The notes below the pieces were generated by a model. The model made no database searches and was not told the DNA's origin. It was given only the letters and a program-made list of their open reading frames with translations. The position numbers and the translations under genes were made by a program. From NCBI GenBank assembly GCA_963281155.1, contig CAUJLY010000002.1:6634001-6698000 (forward strand): 64,000 bases of DNA, read 5' to 3'. Positions 48,633 to 58,590 of the stretch are shown in pieces; the first letter of the stretch is position 1; every line of letters begins with the position of its first letter. This DNA comes from Rhabditophanes sp. KR3021 (taxonomy: Eukaryota; Nematoda; Chromadorea; Rhabditida; Alloionematidae).

Positions 48633-50168
48633 CTATTTGATGTATATAATTTAATAAACAGTTTATTTAATTAGAATGTGTTTTGACGTTATGAATGTGA
48701 TAATGGCTTTTTGTTAACTTTCAATTATTAAAAGTGTCAACATTCTAATATATACATTTTCAATGCAAAATGCATAATAAGATTAACCTGAAAACGCATA
48801 TATTTTAAAACAAATATTTTTCTATTACACAAACTTTATGATAGGCTCGGATAATTATATGAAGATGAAGAGAATATTGTTAGTTGATATTTTATCAATA
48901 CTCCTCTCATCAGGAATCCGACTAGTCATGAATATTTTAATAATAATCCTGATTCTTGGTGTAGTTATTGAAATAACTGCAGTCGTAGAAAGGTTGATTT
49001 TATATTTACTTATAATTGCCTCTCATAATGTTTTGCTTAAAAATACAATACTAATATTGTAACATAAAATTTGAAAATGAATAAATGTATCCCATAAATT
49101 AACTGCAAAAATACTCTGAATTACAAAGAATGAAGTAAATGAAAATATGACTAACTTGTAATTATTCGTGTACTCCCGTTTATCTAGTAAGAGTAATTTA
49201 CCAAGAGTCATCAATTTCAAAAATAGTTGAGCAACTCCAAAAACGATTCAATAGTAAATCATGGACGATCCCAAGTCCATCAGAATATATTTTTTTGGTC
49301 TTGATGAAATGAATTTGTACACTTGTCATAGTTGATCGCATATTTTTCTAAAAAGTAAAGTCATATCTTTGAAAGGCTTATTCTACTATTGAAATGAGAC
49401 CATTTGTGTCATGATAGGAAATTTATTCTAAAATACTCCTAGAATCAGCCATTTTTTGTTTCAAGATAATTTCTTAAGCTTTAGAAAAATATTAACAAGT
49501 AAAAAACAAATGTAAAATAGTTAATTTTTATTAAACGTAGTGATTTAAAAACCAATTCAAAATATTCCTTAGCCATTTAATCTACATGAAAATTTACGTA
49601 TAAATACTTAATATGTGATTTATTGTTGGTTATTTCGTTGTTATCTATGTAGCATTCATTAAACCCCAATTTCAACATGACATTGTGTTTAGCTGATCCG
49701 GGAAGTTTTCCAACAACGACATATCCAACAGCGGGACGACATCTACAGCCGCTCCTGTGACAATTATTTGTTTGATTAATCCTGATGCTTTTGGAGATGA
49801 TTTCTTTGGAGCCGATTGCTTAATTGGAAGAGCGAGTCATATTTTGAATAAAATGTTAGTAAAGTGTGGAGTTAGTTACTTGGTCGCGTCTTATATAAAA
49901 TTTGAACTTTTCTAATAAGCTTATTTATACTTTATAAAAATAATTTAAATTGATATTTTTACCAGGTAGAGTATTCTAATGCTATTGAATATGACATATT
50001 AAAAAACTTCTTATAATCTAGGCTCGCATGACTCTAAATAGGTTTAAAACATATTTGTTTAGTTAAATAAAGTGAATTATAGACGTGGCATTTGATTTAA
50101 ATTATATTTCAATTTAAATACGATTAAATTGCTGATAATCCTTGAAACAAACAACCTTTTGATTGCTT
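48633..50168. other. Intergenic with weak coding relics
   Basis: No intact gene. The minus strand at about 49000-49330 shows hydrophobic frames (KLVIFSFTSFFVIQSIFAVN) reminiscent of a receptor relic, and the plus strand at 49690-49860 has a GTTSTAAPVTIICLINPDAF reading. Neither has a start, splice partners or a recognisable family. Confidence 0.3.
48653..48658 (+). promoter_or_regulatory. Poly(A) signal of the GluCl-like gene
   Basis: AATAAA 21 nt after the stop codon. Confidence 0.5.
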
Positions 50169-50174
50169 TATAAA
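50169..50174 (+). promoter_or_regulatory. TATA box upstream of the secreted-protein locus
   Basis: TATAAA 44 nt before the ATG at 50218, correctly spaced for a short 5' leader. Confidence 0.5.
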
Positions 50175-50217
50175 CAACTGAAATGATGTTATTTTCACAA
50201 CTTATTTTGTTTGAACA

Positions 50218-51737
50218 ATGCAAAAGTTCGCTATCATTTGTCTTCTAGCTCTGGCTATTTCGACTGTCTATTGTGGCAGCTCTAGTAGTTCTGGATCAAG
50301 TGAAGGGAAAAGAAACAAAAAGCAAAAGGATTGCTCTGAGGATCTTGTTGAAGAAACTGGGCCATCTGGAGAATGCATGTTAATTGAATCTCTTTACAAT
50401 TGCTCGTCCCAACTCACTGACCCTGCTGATATCTTGATCTTCAACCAATTTATTTTTGAGTTGAACTTCACTTTGTTCGCTTTAAACAATTACACTTCTT
50501 TTGATATTGTCTCAATTGCCTCATTCAAGATCAAGAAATTCTTCCTCAAATACAGCCACTTTCCAAGTTAAATTCAAGTACTTCCAGATTGGATCATGGG
50601 GATGTTTCGCCGATCTTTTCCAAGTCGGAGTCCAAATTGCTGACGACAAATGCGATTCAGTTCTTGAAGTTAATGAATCTGGAAACTTTAGTATCATCAT
50701 TGGTCTTCAAAAATACAGACATTTGTTCCCAAATAAAGCTGCTTTTGATCTATTCATTGAATATCTCCTCCAATTACTCAGCAACACTGAAATTGATATT
50801 AACATCAGAATGACTGACATCTACGTCCTTATTCAAAAATTCACCGTCGACTACCCAGAATGCAAGAGCATCCTCATGGAAATTGAAATCGAAGGGTTCT
50901 ATTCATTCGAAGCTTTCTTCGAAATCTCTTGCCAATATTACCGTGCCACTCAAGTCACTGTCTTGTTGAATGGATCCCCACTTTCATTCTTGTACAATTC
51001 TCTGTTGGCTTGTGTGAAAGACACTACTACTGTGATCTCAACCAGTGGAAGACAAGCACTCAAAGCTTTCCTCGACAGAATGACCTTCGTTATTCAAATG
51101 GAAGGACTTTCCATCCAACAAAAGATGAAACTGATCATGAAAGAATACCACATCTTCTGCAAGACTTATGGTTTCTTGAAACAAATCCTCCTTAACTTCC
51201 AAATCTCTGCTGAATTCGGCTGTTTCGAAGATTTCATCAACATGTTCTTATTCTGTGAGTCCCAAAATTGCTGGCCAGAGAAGTATCTCATTGTTCCCAT
51301 CAACCGTTGCTCCTTCTACTACCGAGTCTATTACCACAACTGAAGCCATCACAACAACTGAAGCCGTTACTACCACTGAAGTTATCACAACAGTAGTTCC
51401 CACTACCACTTATGAACCTTATAGCGGAGGATGTTCTCATGCTGCTTCAAATGTATTGACTGTGGATGCCAGTGGATTCTCAGTCATCTACACTAGCTCC
51501 ACCACTCAAATGACGGGATGGACTATCTCTGAAAAGAACGTCTGGAAGAACTTCTGTGTTAAATTCACTGTTGAAGTTATTAATGACAACACTGCCTTCC
51601 CAACAGCTGCAGTTAAAATCACTGAAATCATTTCCCGTATTAACGCTTACGTTGTCTACTATGCAACCAGAAAAACCAAGGTTTATTCCATCAAGATTGG
51701 AATCTGGGGATCAATTGAACAACTCTGTGGATGTTAA
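50218..51737 (+). pseudogene. Large secreted protein with Thr/Glu-rich linker, reading frame interrupted twice
   Basis: The locus starts with a signal peptide (MQKFAIICLLALAISTVYCG), a Ser/Gly stretch and a Cys-containing helical region (CMLIESLYNCSSQLTDP). Coding continues without an evident intron into a second frame from about 50560 (YFQIGSWGCFADLFQVGVQI to FGCFEDFINMFLFCESQNC) and into a third from about 51280 (STVAPSTTESITTTEAITTT, a mucin-like linker, then VYSIKIGIWGSIEQLCGC). Both changes go the same way, as if one base were extra each time. Codon choice is C-rich at third positions throughout, which supports real protein coding. Weak GT-AG pairs could remove 70-91 nt, but the supposed introns themselves look coding. 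Possibilities are a recent pseudogene, assembly errors or unusual splicing. I recognise no known domain; mature parts have repeated IGxWGCF/IGIWGS themes. Confidence 0.5.
51320..51400 (+). repeat. Thr-Thr-Thr-Glu coding tandem repeat
   Basis: About four imperfect copies of an 18-nt unit encoding I/V-T-T-T-E-A/V. This kind of linker is O-glycosylated in secreted proteins and changes copy number easily. Confidence 0.65.
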
Positions 51738-52006
51738 CTTATAAACAATTGTCTTACTTAGAAAATAAACACTTCATTAAAACATCATATGTTGATACAT
51801 AAATGATATAAATTGTAATAACCTGATGAATTATTTAGTTTAATCAGGAAGTAAGTGGCGTGAAATAGTTGTGTGATGTTAAAATGACTGTCCGAAAATC
51901 CCACACTAAGCTAATCAAATAATTTGTAGTTTGTGCAAGTCATAAAGCACTAATTGGACTTAAGTTAAAGTGATAAAGAGCAGGTGGAAGTCATCGAGTA
52001 TAATAG

Positions 52007-52014
52007 TATAAATA
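52007..52014 (+). promoter_or_regulatory. TATA box of the 40-aa secreted peptide gene
   Basis: TATAAATA about 55 nt before the ATG at 52065. Confidence 0.45.
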
Positions 52015-52064
52015 GTTTGAGAACCACATATAATTTATATCATTCCTAGAATTCACTCTTCATC

Positions 52065-52187
52065 ATGCAAGTTAAATATATGATCATTGGAGCTACTTTT
52101 GCTGCTCCAGTTGAAGGAGGCTCACCAGCACCTATTATTCTTTTCTCTTTAGCCATCATATTCTATGATTCTATGATTGCAATTTAA
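52065..52187 (+). CDS. Very small hydrophobic peptide, 40 aa (hypothetical)
   Basis: ATG to TAA encodes 40 aa with two hydrophobic stretches, MQVKYMIIGATFAAPVEGG and APIILFSLAIIFYDSMIAI. A consensus TATA box sits at the right distance upstream. It could be a secreted or membrane peptide, or the truncated remnant of a gene such as the neighbour at 50218, with which it shares an MQ-start and TATA arrangement. Coding evidence is limited to the promoter and the composition. Confidence 0.32.
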   Translation: MQVKYMIIGATFAAPVEGGSPAPIILFSLAIIFYDSMIAI

Positions 52188-52786
52188 CAATACAACAACT
52201 ATTTACAAATTTTACTTTGAAATAGTTAAAAAGTGAAGATTTAAGTAAGTAACATCTTCCAAAAATTCGAATCAAGCTTTATTATTTAATTCGTGCATTA
52301 CTTTAAAGGCGCATCTCTTCAACTTTACAGGGTATTTAACGCGTGCTATACAATATACTTTATTAAATTAGAATTCTGAAACAATAGATGTGACCACCTT
52401 TTGAGAAAAGGTGTTAGCTATGTACGGGATAAATATTACTCACAAGTATTGCTGAATGTCTCTTTGTCTACGACTAAATGTAGAGAGATGGAGAAAATTT
52501 ACTAAAAAGCTGTCGATAGAAGTAATTTTCATTAGCTGTTATAAGGAATGATACAATATCGGTAGCTTCTTACAAAGTAGTTTCTTTAAATGATCAAAAG
52601 TGATACTTTCTCAATCATCAAATGAACGGCAAGGAATTGCTTATCAAGTTATACTAATCGTATGGTATGCAGAATTTATTTCACGTGTGAAAATAGGTAT
52701 ATTACAATAGTATGTAGGGGTCCAAAATATCATAATTGGTTAATTTTTTGATCAAAAAATTGGTTTTTATTTCATCTTCGTTCAAT
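52188..52786. other. Intergenic
   Basis: About 0.6 kb of AT-rich DNA between small loci; no gene or repeat recognised. Confidence 0.4.
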
Positions 52787-53062
52787 TTATTTAGCGGTGT
52801 CACATTTCTTGTCACATTGGGCTTGGCATGCAGTTTGTGCAGAACAATCCTTTCCTTTGCAAGGATGAGTCTTTACGCATTGTGCATCGCAAAGTTTCTC
52901 GCATTCCTCACTCTTTTGGTTTGATGTAGGGCATGCTTGTTTAGGACAATTCATCCCCAATACGCACTTTAAGACACATTCAATCAGACCATTATTTTTA
53001 AGGAGGCAATCGAGTCCAGTACATGTATCAACTTTTACATACGCTTCTACACAAGTAAGCAA
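52787..53062 (-). CDS. Cysteine-rich protein fragment, start missing (partial or broken gene)
   Basis: An open frame of about 90 residues on the minus strand holds 17 cysteines in regular spacing (DTCTGLDCLLKNNGLIECVL; CPKQACPTSNQKSEECEKLC; THPCKGKDCSAQTACQAQCD) and ends KKCDTAK. The pattern suggests a disulfide-rich secreted protein. No ATG opens the frame: the codon at 53062 is TTG and a stop lies eleven codons further upstream. A signal-peptide exon should therefore sit upstream with an acceptor such as TGTGTAG or ATAAAAG, but I could not find a convincing one, so the gene may be broken. I do not recognise the family. Confidence 0.45.
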   Translation of the reverse strand: MLTCVEAYVKVDTCTGLDCLLKNNGLIECVLKCVLGMNCPKQACPTSNQKSEECEKLCDAQCVKTHPCKGKDCSAQTACQAQCDKKCDTAK

Positions 53063-54329
53063 ACCAGCCTTCTTTTATCCATATGTTGTTTGAGACTCGT
53101 ACTTGTAAGTCCGTTTCAGAGTAAAAATCTCAAAAAACTGAATTCATTGATGCAAACATGATTATATTTAGTGAATAGCTTAATCGTTTGACACTAATCT
53201 CTGAATATAAACGGTTTTAAGCTTCAATAAATGAATTGAATGTGTTTAATTAGATTCAAACAAAGTGTTTTTCCATTGATTCCTTGTTGTTGTAAACATA
53301 TTTATTTCTACATTATTTGAGCGGTCTAAATCATTTCTGATCCTCTATGATCAAGAATGCAAGTAGTTTCGTATTACCAATTTTGTGCAATTAGGCCAAT
53401 TACATATGTTGTTTAAACGGCTTGTATTATTATATTGAAATTAACTACATTTGAGTTTTGATGAATATCCATTTAGTACATTCTTTCTTTTTATAATGTT
53501 AGCCTTTCTGATTAGTAATAATAAATTTAAAATTCATGTTCGACACCACCTTTATACTGATCCAGCAAGGCCGAATTCGGGATTGGTCAATTTCTCACAC
53601 GCAGCAATCCTTCGTATAATAAAAATCTGAATCAGTTGTTGAATTAAAAAACAAACTCACTGTTTGATAATCTTCAAGATCAAAATTAGTCCAATTAGTG
53701 CGATAATTTGTATTAATAAAGAAATATCACTGTGTCATTCAACTTTAAATAAACTTCATGATATTATTAAAAAACTAAGGACAATTTATCAGGAGTTGCT
53801 TCTGGAATGTTTCGTTAGAATCATCACTAGTTTCTTTGATATGATTGATCCTTATGTAAAATTAAGTAACTCCAGATGATCTGCAGCAATATCATTCAAA
53901 ATAATGGCATCACCACCGAATATTTCGAGTACATGCTAAGCAGGAGACTTCAATGATTCAATCTCATAATTATCTACTACCTCGATAATTGCTTTAATGG
54001 AATACAAGCATTTTATATTTTTAATTGAAGCAAAAATAAAATATATTCTTCATTTTGTATAGGGGTTTCCACATCTCATTAAATTTAGTCAATTAATGAA
54101 ATACAATTTGAAGTCAAACTTGTAGCATAGTCCAATCTTATAATTTGCCTCTTCTGCAATAGACACAGTTAAATAATGGTGTATTGTTGAATATTATGCC
54201 TTCCTTGATTATTATTGATGTAATAATAAATGTTTAAGATAAGCTAGTTTAAAGTTGTTTTTGTTGTATTGTGACTAAATTTGTAAATTTTTTTTAATTT
54301 TTGGGTCAAACTGGAGGCATTACCTACAG
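53063..54329. other. Intergenic with minus-strand coding relic
   Basis: Mostly AT-rich. On the minus strand at about 53840-53990, HVLEIFGGDAIILNDIAADH and an upstream IKAIIEVVDNYEIESLKSPA can be read with a stop between them, which looks like a decayed protein-coding segment of unknown family. Confidence 0.3.
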
Positions 54330-54401
54330 TCCCAGCTAGTATAGTGGTGAGTATCCGCGCCTGTCACGTGCGAGACCAGGGTTCGATTCCCTGGCTGGGA
54401 G
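54330..54401 (+). tRNA. tRNA-Asp (anticodon GTC)
   Basis: Full cloverleaf: the acceptor stem TCCCAGC pairs with GCTGGGA, followed by discriminator G. The D-arm contains TAGTATAGTGGTGAGTA. The anticodon stem CGCGC/GTGCG encloses loop CTGTCAC with anticodon GTC. The T-loop GGTTCGATTCC is canonical. The B box (GGTTCGATTCC) and A box are intact, and a TTTTT run at 54405-54409 serves as the RNA polymerase III terminator. No intron. Confidence 0.96.
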
Positions 54402-54996
54402 TACTTTTTGGTTCATTGCATTAAATAGAACCTAACCACTTTCATCACCGAATAACACTTTTTCACTCTTTTATTCCATTTCAACCTAAATTAGAGAGTT
54501 AAAGATGTTTTTAACTAAAAACAATAGGATAATAGTAACAACAAGTATATACATCTCCAATAAGAAGAATGGATATCCACAAGCATGTTTTGTCGACATC
54601 CAAATAAATAAAAGAAAAGACAAAGATAATTATCCAAAATATTTAAGGCAAATAGTGCACAATAAAAGTTATTTGAATAGTTAGTTGCTTAAATTACAGT
54701 TATTAATTAGCAACATAATAAGTAAATTATCGACAAAATTGAATATGAACTTGATCAAACCTTTGCAATCTCTTTTCAGACTGTAAATTCTGTTTTATAA
54801 GAGATACTTTTAACCTCGCTCCAAAGTTGTGCAACAGAATTAGAATAATGGACATTTATTTACCTTTATTTTAATTATCAACTTTTATGTAAACACGCAG
54901 TAGATTAGTTTACAGAAATAAAATATTATCTTTGACACTTATTATGTAGCTAATTAATTGATGTTGTAAAAACAGTGTAATGTTTATTATGCAAAA
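54402..54996. other. Spacer between tRNA-Asp and 5S rRNA
   Basis: About 0.6 kb with no other gene seen; the two polymerase III genes point toward each other. Confidence 0.4.
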
Positions 54997-55115
54997 AGCT
55001 TACACCACTACGGATTCCCAGGACGTCTCCGATCTAAGTACTAAGGTAGCTCGAAGTTGATTCACTTCTCAGATCGAACGGGATGAGGTGCTTTCAACAT
55101 GATATGAGCGTAAGC
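54997..55115 (-). rRNA. 5S ribosomal RNA
   Basis: The minus strand begins GCTTACGCTCATATCATG and ends in GGTGTAAGC, which pair as helix I. Conserved internal pieces include CATCCCGTTCGATCTG, TAGTACTTAGATCGGAGAC and CCTGGGAATCC. A TTTTT run directly after the 3' end is a polymerase III stop. The middle (GTGAATCAACTTCGAGCT) differs from the common nematode GTTAAGCAACGTTGAGTC, so this copy may be a divergent variant or a pseudogene. It is a single copy, not a tandem array. Confidence 0.88.
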
Positions 55116-55329
55116 GATAATGCATATCAACAAAATCTATTTAAAATAAAGAGACTTTTGGGTACGCCAGCTCGAATGGGTTACCAATGCAAGGAAAAAT
55201 AGGAATATTCCAATGAGTTTAATTTTAACAAAATCACTACAAAATAATAATTGGTTTGTTTTAATCACCAAGATCTGATTGATAAACACAATATTTTAAA
55301 ATCGAAAAAATAATGTGTGGGTGGTTTGG

Positions 55330-56363
55330 CATTCGCAAATTTAGTTTGAACAAACTGAAAAGTGTAATTCGTAATCAACGTAATTATGAATCTAATACTA
55401 CATAGTAAAGTTGATTTGAGTACATTTTCAAGAATTAGCAAATTAAAGAATGATAGTGTTCCTGTTTTTATCAATTATACAACAGGGAAGTTCATTCGGT
55501 AATTATAACGGAAGTTTCTTTTAAACAAATTGTGAAGCTTAATCATTTGAAACTATTATACTTATCTGAATGTTAGTTATGTATTTTCGTACACCTTTTG
55601 GTTCCCAATCGAATACAATCCATAAATTTGGGGAGTTGGAATATGGGTAATACTATTTTTGATGCTTCGTAGAAATTCTATTAAATTAATAAAATGTATT
55701 ATTATCTCCCTGTGTCCTTTTTTGTTCTTAATAACTTCCATTGCACACAACATCTTTAATTAAAATAATACTTTGATTACATGATTTATGCCCCTTATTA
55801 ATACTCAAATGTTGCACAGTTCAATTCTCTAATTGTTTTCTCTTACAAGCAAATAATCATATTCGAATTATTTTATTTAAGTTACCCCTATTCCACTCTA
55901 CTACCTTTATTGATGACATGGAGTACGCTGTTAATTTGAGAGGATAGACAATCCAAATAAAATAATTAATAAATAAGCTCCGGCTGTCGATTAATAACCT
56001 TGTTCAAATTTTGAATCAAATATGCAACAGAATAAAAAGATAGTCCGGTATCAATAGATGTGAATTTAGGAAACATTATGCTCGATGTATGCTATGGATT
56101 GCGTTCTAATTCACTTACAAGTCTGAATTTTAATTATTCGGGTATTAAAACAACAACACACATGTTTTCATTTCCAATGAATAACTTGATAATCAAAAGA
56201 AATATTCCAAATCTTAAAGAAATTAATTTACAACAAATGCTTGGCATAGTAACTTTATCTGACGTTGATGTCAACCAATGTTATAATGCAATACAAAATT
56301 CAACAAAGAAGTTGCTGAACGTAGACTTTTTATTTTTTGAAGCCACAAGTACCTTCCGATCCT
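55330..56363 (+). pseudogene. Leucine-rich-repeat-like gene relic
   Basis: Plus-strand fragments resemble the LRR region of F-box proteins. IVKLNHLKLLYLSEC appears near 55530-55575, and a longer frame at 56060-56367 has SLTSLNFNYSGIKTTTHMFS with NLIIKRNIPNLKEINLQQML in the L-x-x-L-x-L pattern. An upstream piece contains FSRISKLKNDSVPVFINYTT. Stops and frame changes separate the pieces and no start codon or splice path joins them. A decayed member of a fast-evolving family is the simplest reading; certainty is low. Confidence 0.3.
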
Positions 56364-56364
56364 T

Positions 56365-56825
56365 CTAAAATGTTTTTATAAAATTCATGTCTTTTCCACT
56401 GTTTCTGTGTGTAATATGAAATTCCTTCAATAATGGATATTCATCAGTAAAATTGAAATCGCTTAAATCAAAATTGATACCTTCAACATAAGAATTGTAA
56501 GTTTATGAAGAAAAATAAAAGGCTTTCTTTGTTATTCTGAATTTTTAGCTACTTTTATACATACCTCATTAAGTTTGTTATAAGAAGGTCTTTGTTTGAT
56601 TGAAACGGTTTTGTTATCAGACGATCGCGTATATGTGAATGTGCAAATACTATCATCAATTGTTGGTATTGTAATAACGGTTGTGGCTAGAATATTGCTA
56701 GAAGGATTAATATCAGTGCCATCGTAAATGAATGAAAATACAAATTCTATTTCATCTGAATCTGCTGTGTTTCCAACATTACCAAATAATTAAATAGTTA
56801 AAAAAATAAATATACTCATCTTCAT
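56365..56825 (-). pseudogene. Small secreted protein gene with a stop codon inside the signal peptide
   Basis: ATG at 56825 begins MKMSIFIFLTI, then TAA, then continues in frame LFGNVGNTADSDEIEFVFSF to RPSYNKLNE, where a good donor (GAG|GTATGT) occurs at 56564. A last exon ending at 56365 reads INFDLSDFNFTDEYPLLKEF then HITHRNSGKDMNFIKTF and stop, but no acceptor keeps the frame. The nonsense codon in the signal peptide and the failed join both suggest a recently inactivated gene. No family recognised. Confidence 0.42.
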
Positions 56826-57524
56826 CGTAGTTTATTTGGTGTTCTGAATTTCTAATTCTTAATTATACTCAATTTCATCAGTTTTAATAACAATATAAAA
56901 AATTGTGATTAATCTACATGAATTATCATTATTATTGCTTATAGATTATTGATTTATTTGAATATCATCAATAAATATCAACTTAGGGTAAGAATACATT
57001 TTTTACTGATTGCAAAAGTAATTAACCACGTTTGATAAAATATGTTTAGTTTCATTTGGATAAATGCAAATAAATTAGTTGGAATCATTAACTAATAAGT
57101 TTGTTTTTGTTAATTTGAAATGGAAAGATATTTTAGTTAAAAAAATGCAAACTTGAAATGAATTAGATGCAACGTGTTTATTATTGCATTATTTGTTTAA
57201 ATATCTCGTTTGTATGAATTAAACTTCTCTAATGTTATTTGGTATTGCTGGGTATTAACTTTGATTGCTTTGGATGGCGAGACTTATTTGGCTATTTTTA
57301 TGAATTTTTCATCCTCAGTATCAAGTTTTATCTATCTTTACCAGGTGCGGAATGTATATGTATTGATTCATTTTTATCAAGACTTTTCGCTTCTTATATA
57401 AATTCGAGATTTTTATGAATGAATTAGAAACTAAAAACAAAGTACAATAATATTTTTTATTAATTAAAAACACAATAAACAAAGTATAATTAAACATAAA
57501 AAATAGAAGAATATAAGTGGATAT
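56826..57524. other. Intergenic
   Basis: AT-rich; no convincing gene. An open frame at 57210-57401 lacks domain features. Confidence 0.4.
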
Positions 57525-58012
57525 TTATTTTGCATCCTTTCGACGTAGCTCCTGTCGAACTTCCATAAGAGCCTTCCCCAGCAAATTTTGCCCTTTCCAT
57601 TTCATTCTATCAAAACGTTTTGGATCTTTCATACCATATCCAATGTCCCATGTTAACTTATTTGGCGCACACTCTACAATGGTTGCATCTTCTGTGGCCA
57701 ATAAAATTCTTTGTAATGTCCTATTTTGACTAAACTTTGCTTTCAAGCCCATTTTCATATAAAGAAAACTTTTCTCATTCCAAATACTTTGATCAAAATC
57801 CACAACTTTTCTTCCTAGTTTTTTAAGTTCACGAGGAACAATTTCAAACAATATGTTGCTTGCCGATTCTTTGTCATTGAAAATCATGGCTTTCTTATAC
57901 ATATAAAAATACTCACTACAGTCAAATGCTTCCCCCGAATTTTGAAGGATGATAAATGAAAATTGCTAAACACGGACTGATCGGGATAAAAAAATACAAA
58001 AACTAATTTAAC
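57525..58012 (-). pseudogene. NADAR-domain coding segment at the 3' end of the element relic
   Basis: NADAR (YbiA-like) domains cleave riboflavin intermediates or ADP-ribose-type N-glycosides. The minus strand gives VFVFFYPDQSVFSNFHLSSF, then, after a one-base slip at the CCCCC run 57932-57936, AFDCSEYFYMYKKAMIFND. Then follow ELKKLGRKVVDFDQSIWNEK, LKAKFSQNRTLQRILLATED, CAPNKLTWDIGYGMKD and KWKGQNLLGKALMEVRQELR. These are the family's FxNFxxxxF, CSEQYMMxxKA, GRxVxxFdxxxW, KFxQNxxLxxxLLxTxd, EaaPxDxxWGiG and WxGxNxLGxaLMxvRxxL motifs in order, so the fold is complete. A GT-AG acceptor (CCTCAG) precedes it. The slip makes this copy inactive, unless the assembly is wrong there. Confidence 0.72.
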
Positions 58013-58128
58013 CTGAGGGAGCTAGGCATCAGGATTGTTTTCCTTTGCTAAAACTTCAGCCTCTTTCATAATATCACAATTTAGTTTTAGCTGTTTTGAA
58101 ACTAAGCAGTTGTCTCTAACCAATCTCA

Positions 58129-58590
58129 TTAAAATTTCATGCAATTTTTTTCATCGCCCAAATCAAGAACTTTAAAAAAAGCTTCACCTTTCCTACCCTC
58201 ATAATCAAGACAGTTGTCCATGATATGATAACCTGCAGGAGGTAAATTACAAGGCTGAGAAGCCTCAATGCTACGATTGCTAAATCTCAAAATTGCACCT
58301 TCTGCTCGAATACCAATAGGACCTTCATGCGAAGTTCTATTCATTTGGGTAGAGGCTAAAGCCAAAGCCATATGTTGCTTAGTATTGTTTTTGCCTTTGT
58401 AAATTTTAGACAATACATGAGTACCATTTTGTAGCTCAACTAATTCTTTGGGAATTTGATCAAATGAAAGTACAGGTGTGTTCCCATTATTACAACAAAA
58501 CTTATTCACTTCTTTTTCAAAATGCACGGCAAAACAATGCTGACATGAAACAATAAAACTACCTAGATTACAAAGTTGGGAGTGCCATCA
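58129..58590 (-). pseudogene. Helitron-type N-terminal zinc domain segment
   Basis: The frame contains CQHCFAVHFEKE then NKFCCNNG, the C-x2-C...E...CC..G layout that opens Helitron proteins. KQHMALALASTQMNRTS with GPIGIRAEGAILRFSNRSIE follows, where Helitrons have an AFTS and G-P--FRIxGxxxHRxGSL region. In the next frame, across a T7/A7 run at 58145-58151, LHEILMRLVRDNCLVSKQLK continues the usual 'ILxxLxxxN' helix. The match is to the layout, not to close sequence, so a Helitron origin is probable rather than certain. Rep and helicase motifs are not seen downstream. Confidence 0.5.

Noticed and set aside
48838..49220. Hydrophobic open frames on both strands, receptor-like
   Set aside because: AT-rich DNA gives Ile/Leu/Phe-rich frames by chance; no conserved receptor motif, start or splice partner was found.
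49690..49870. Possible exon reading GTTSTAAPVTIICLINPDAF
   Set aside because: The frame is open for about 60 codons only and no start or splice join was found, so it is mentioned only as a relic.
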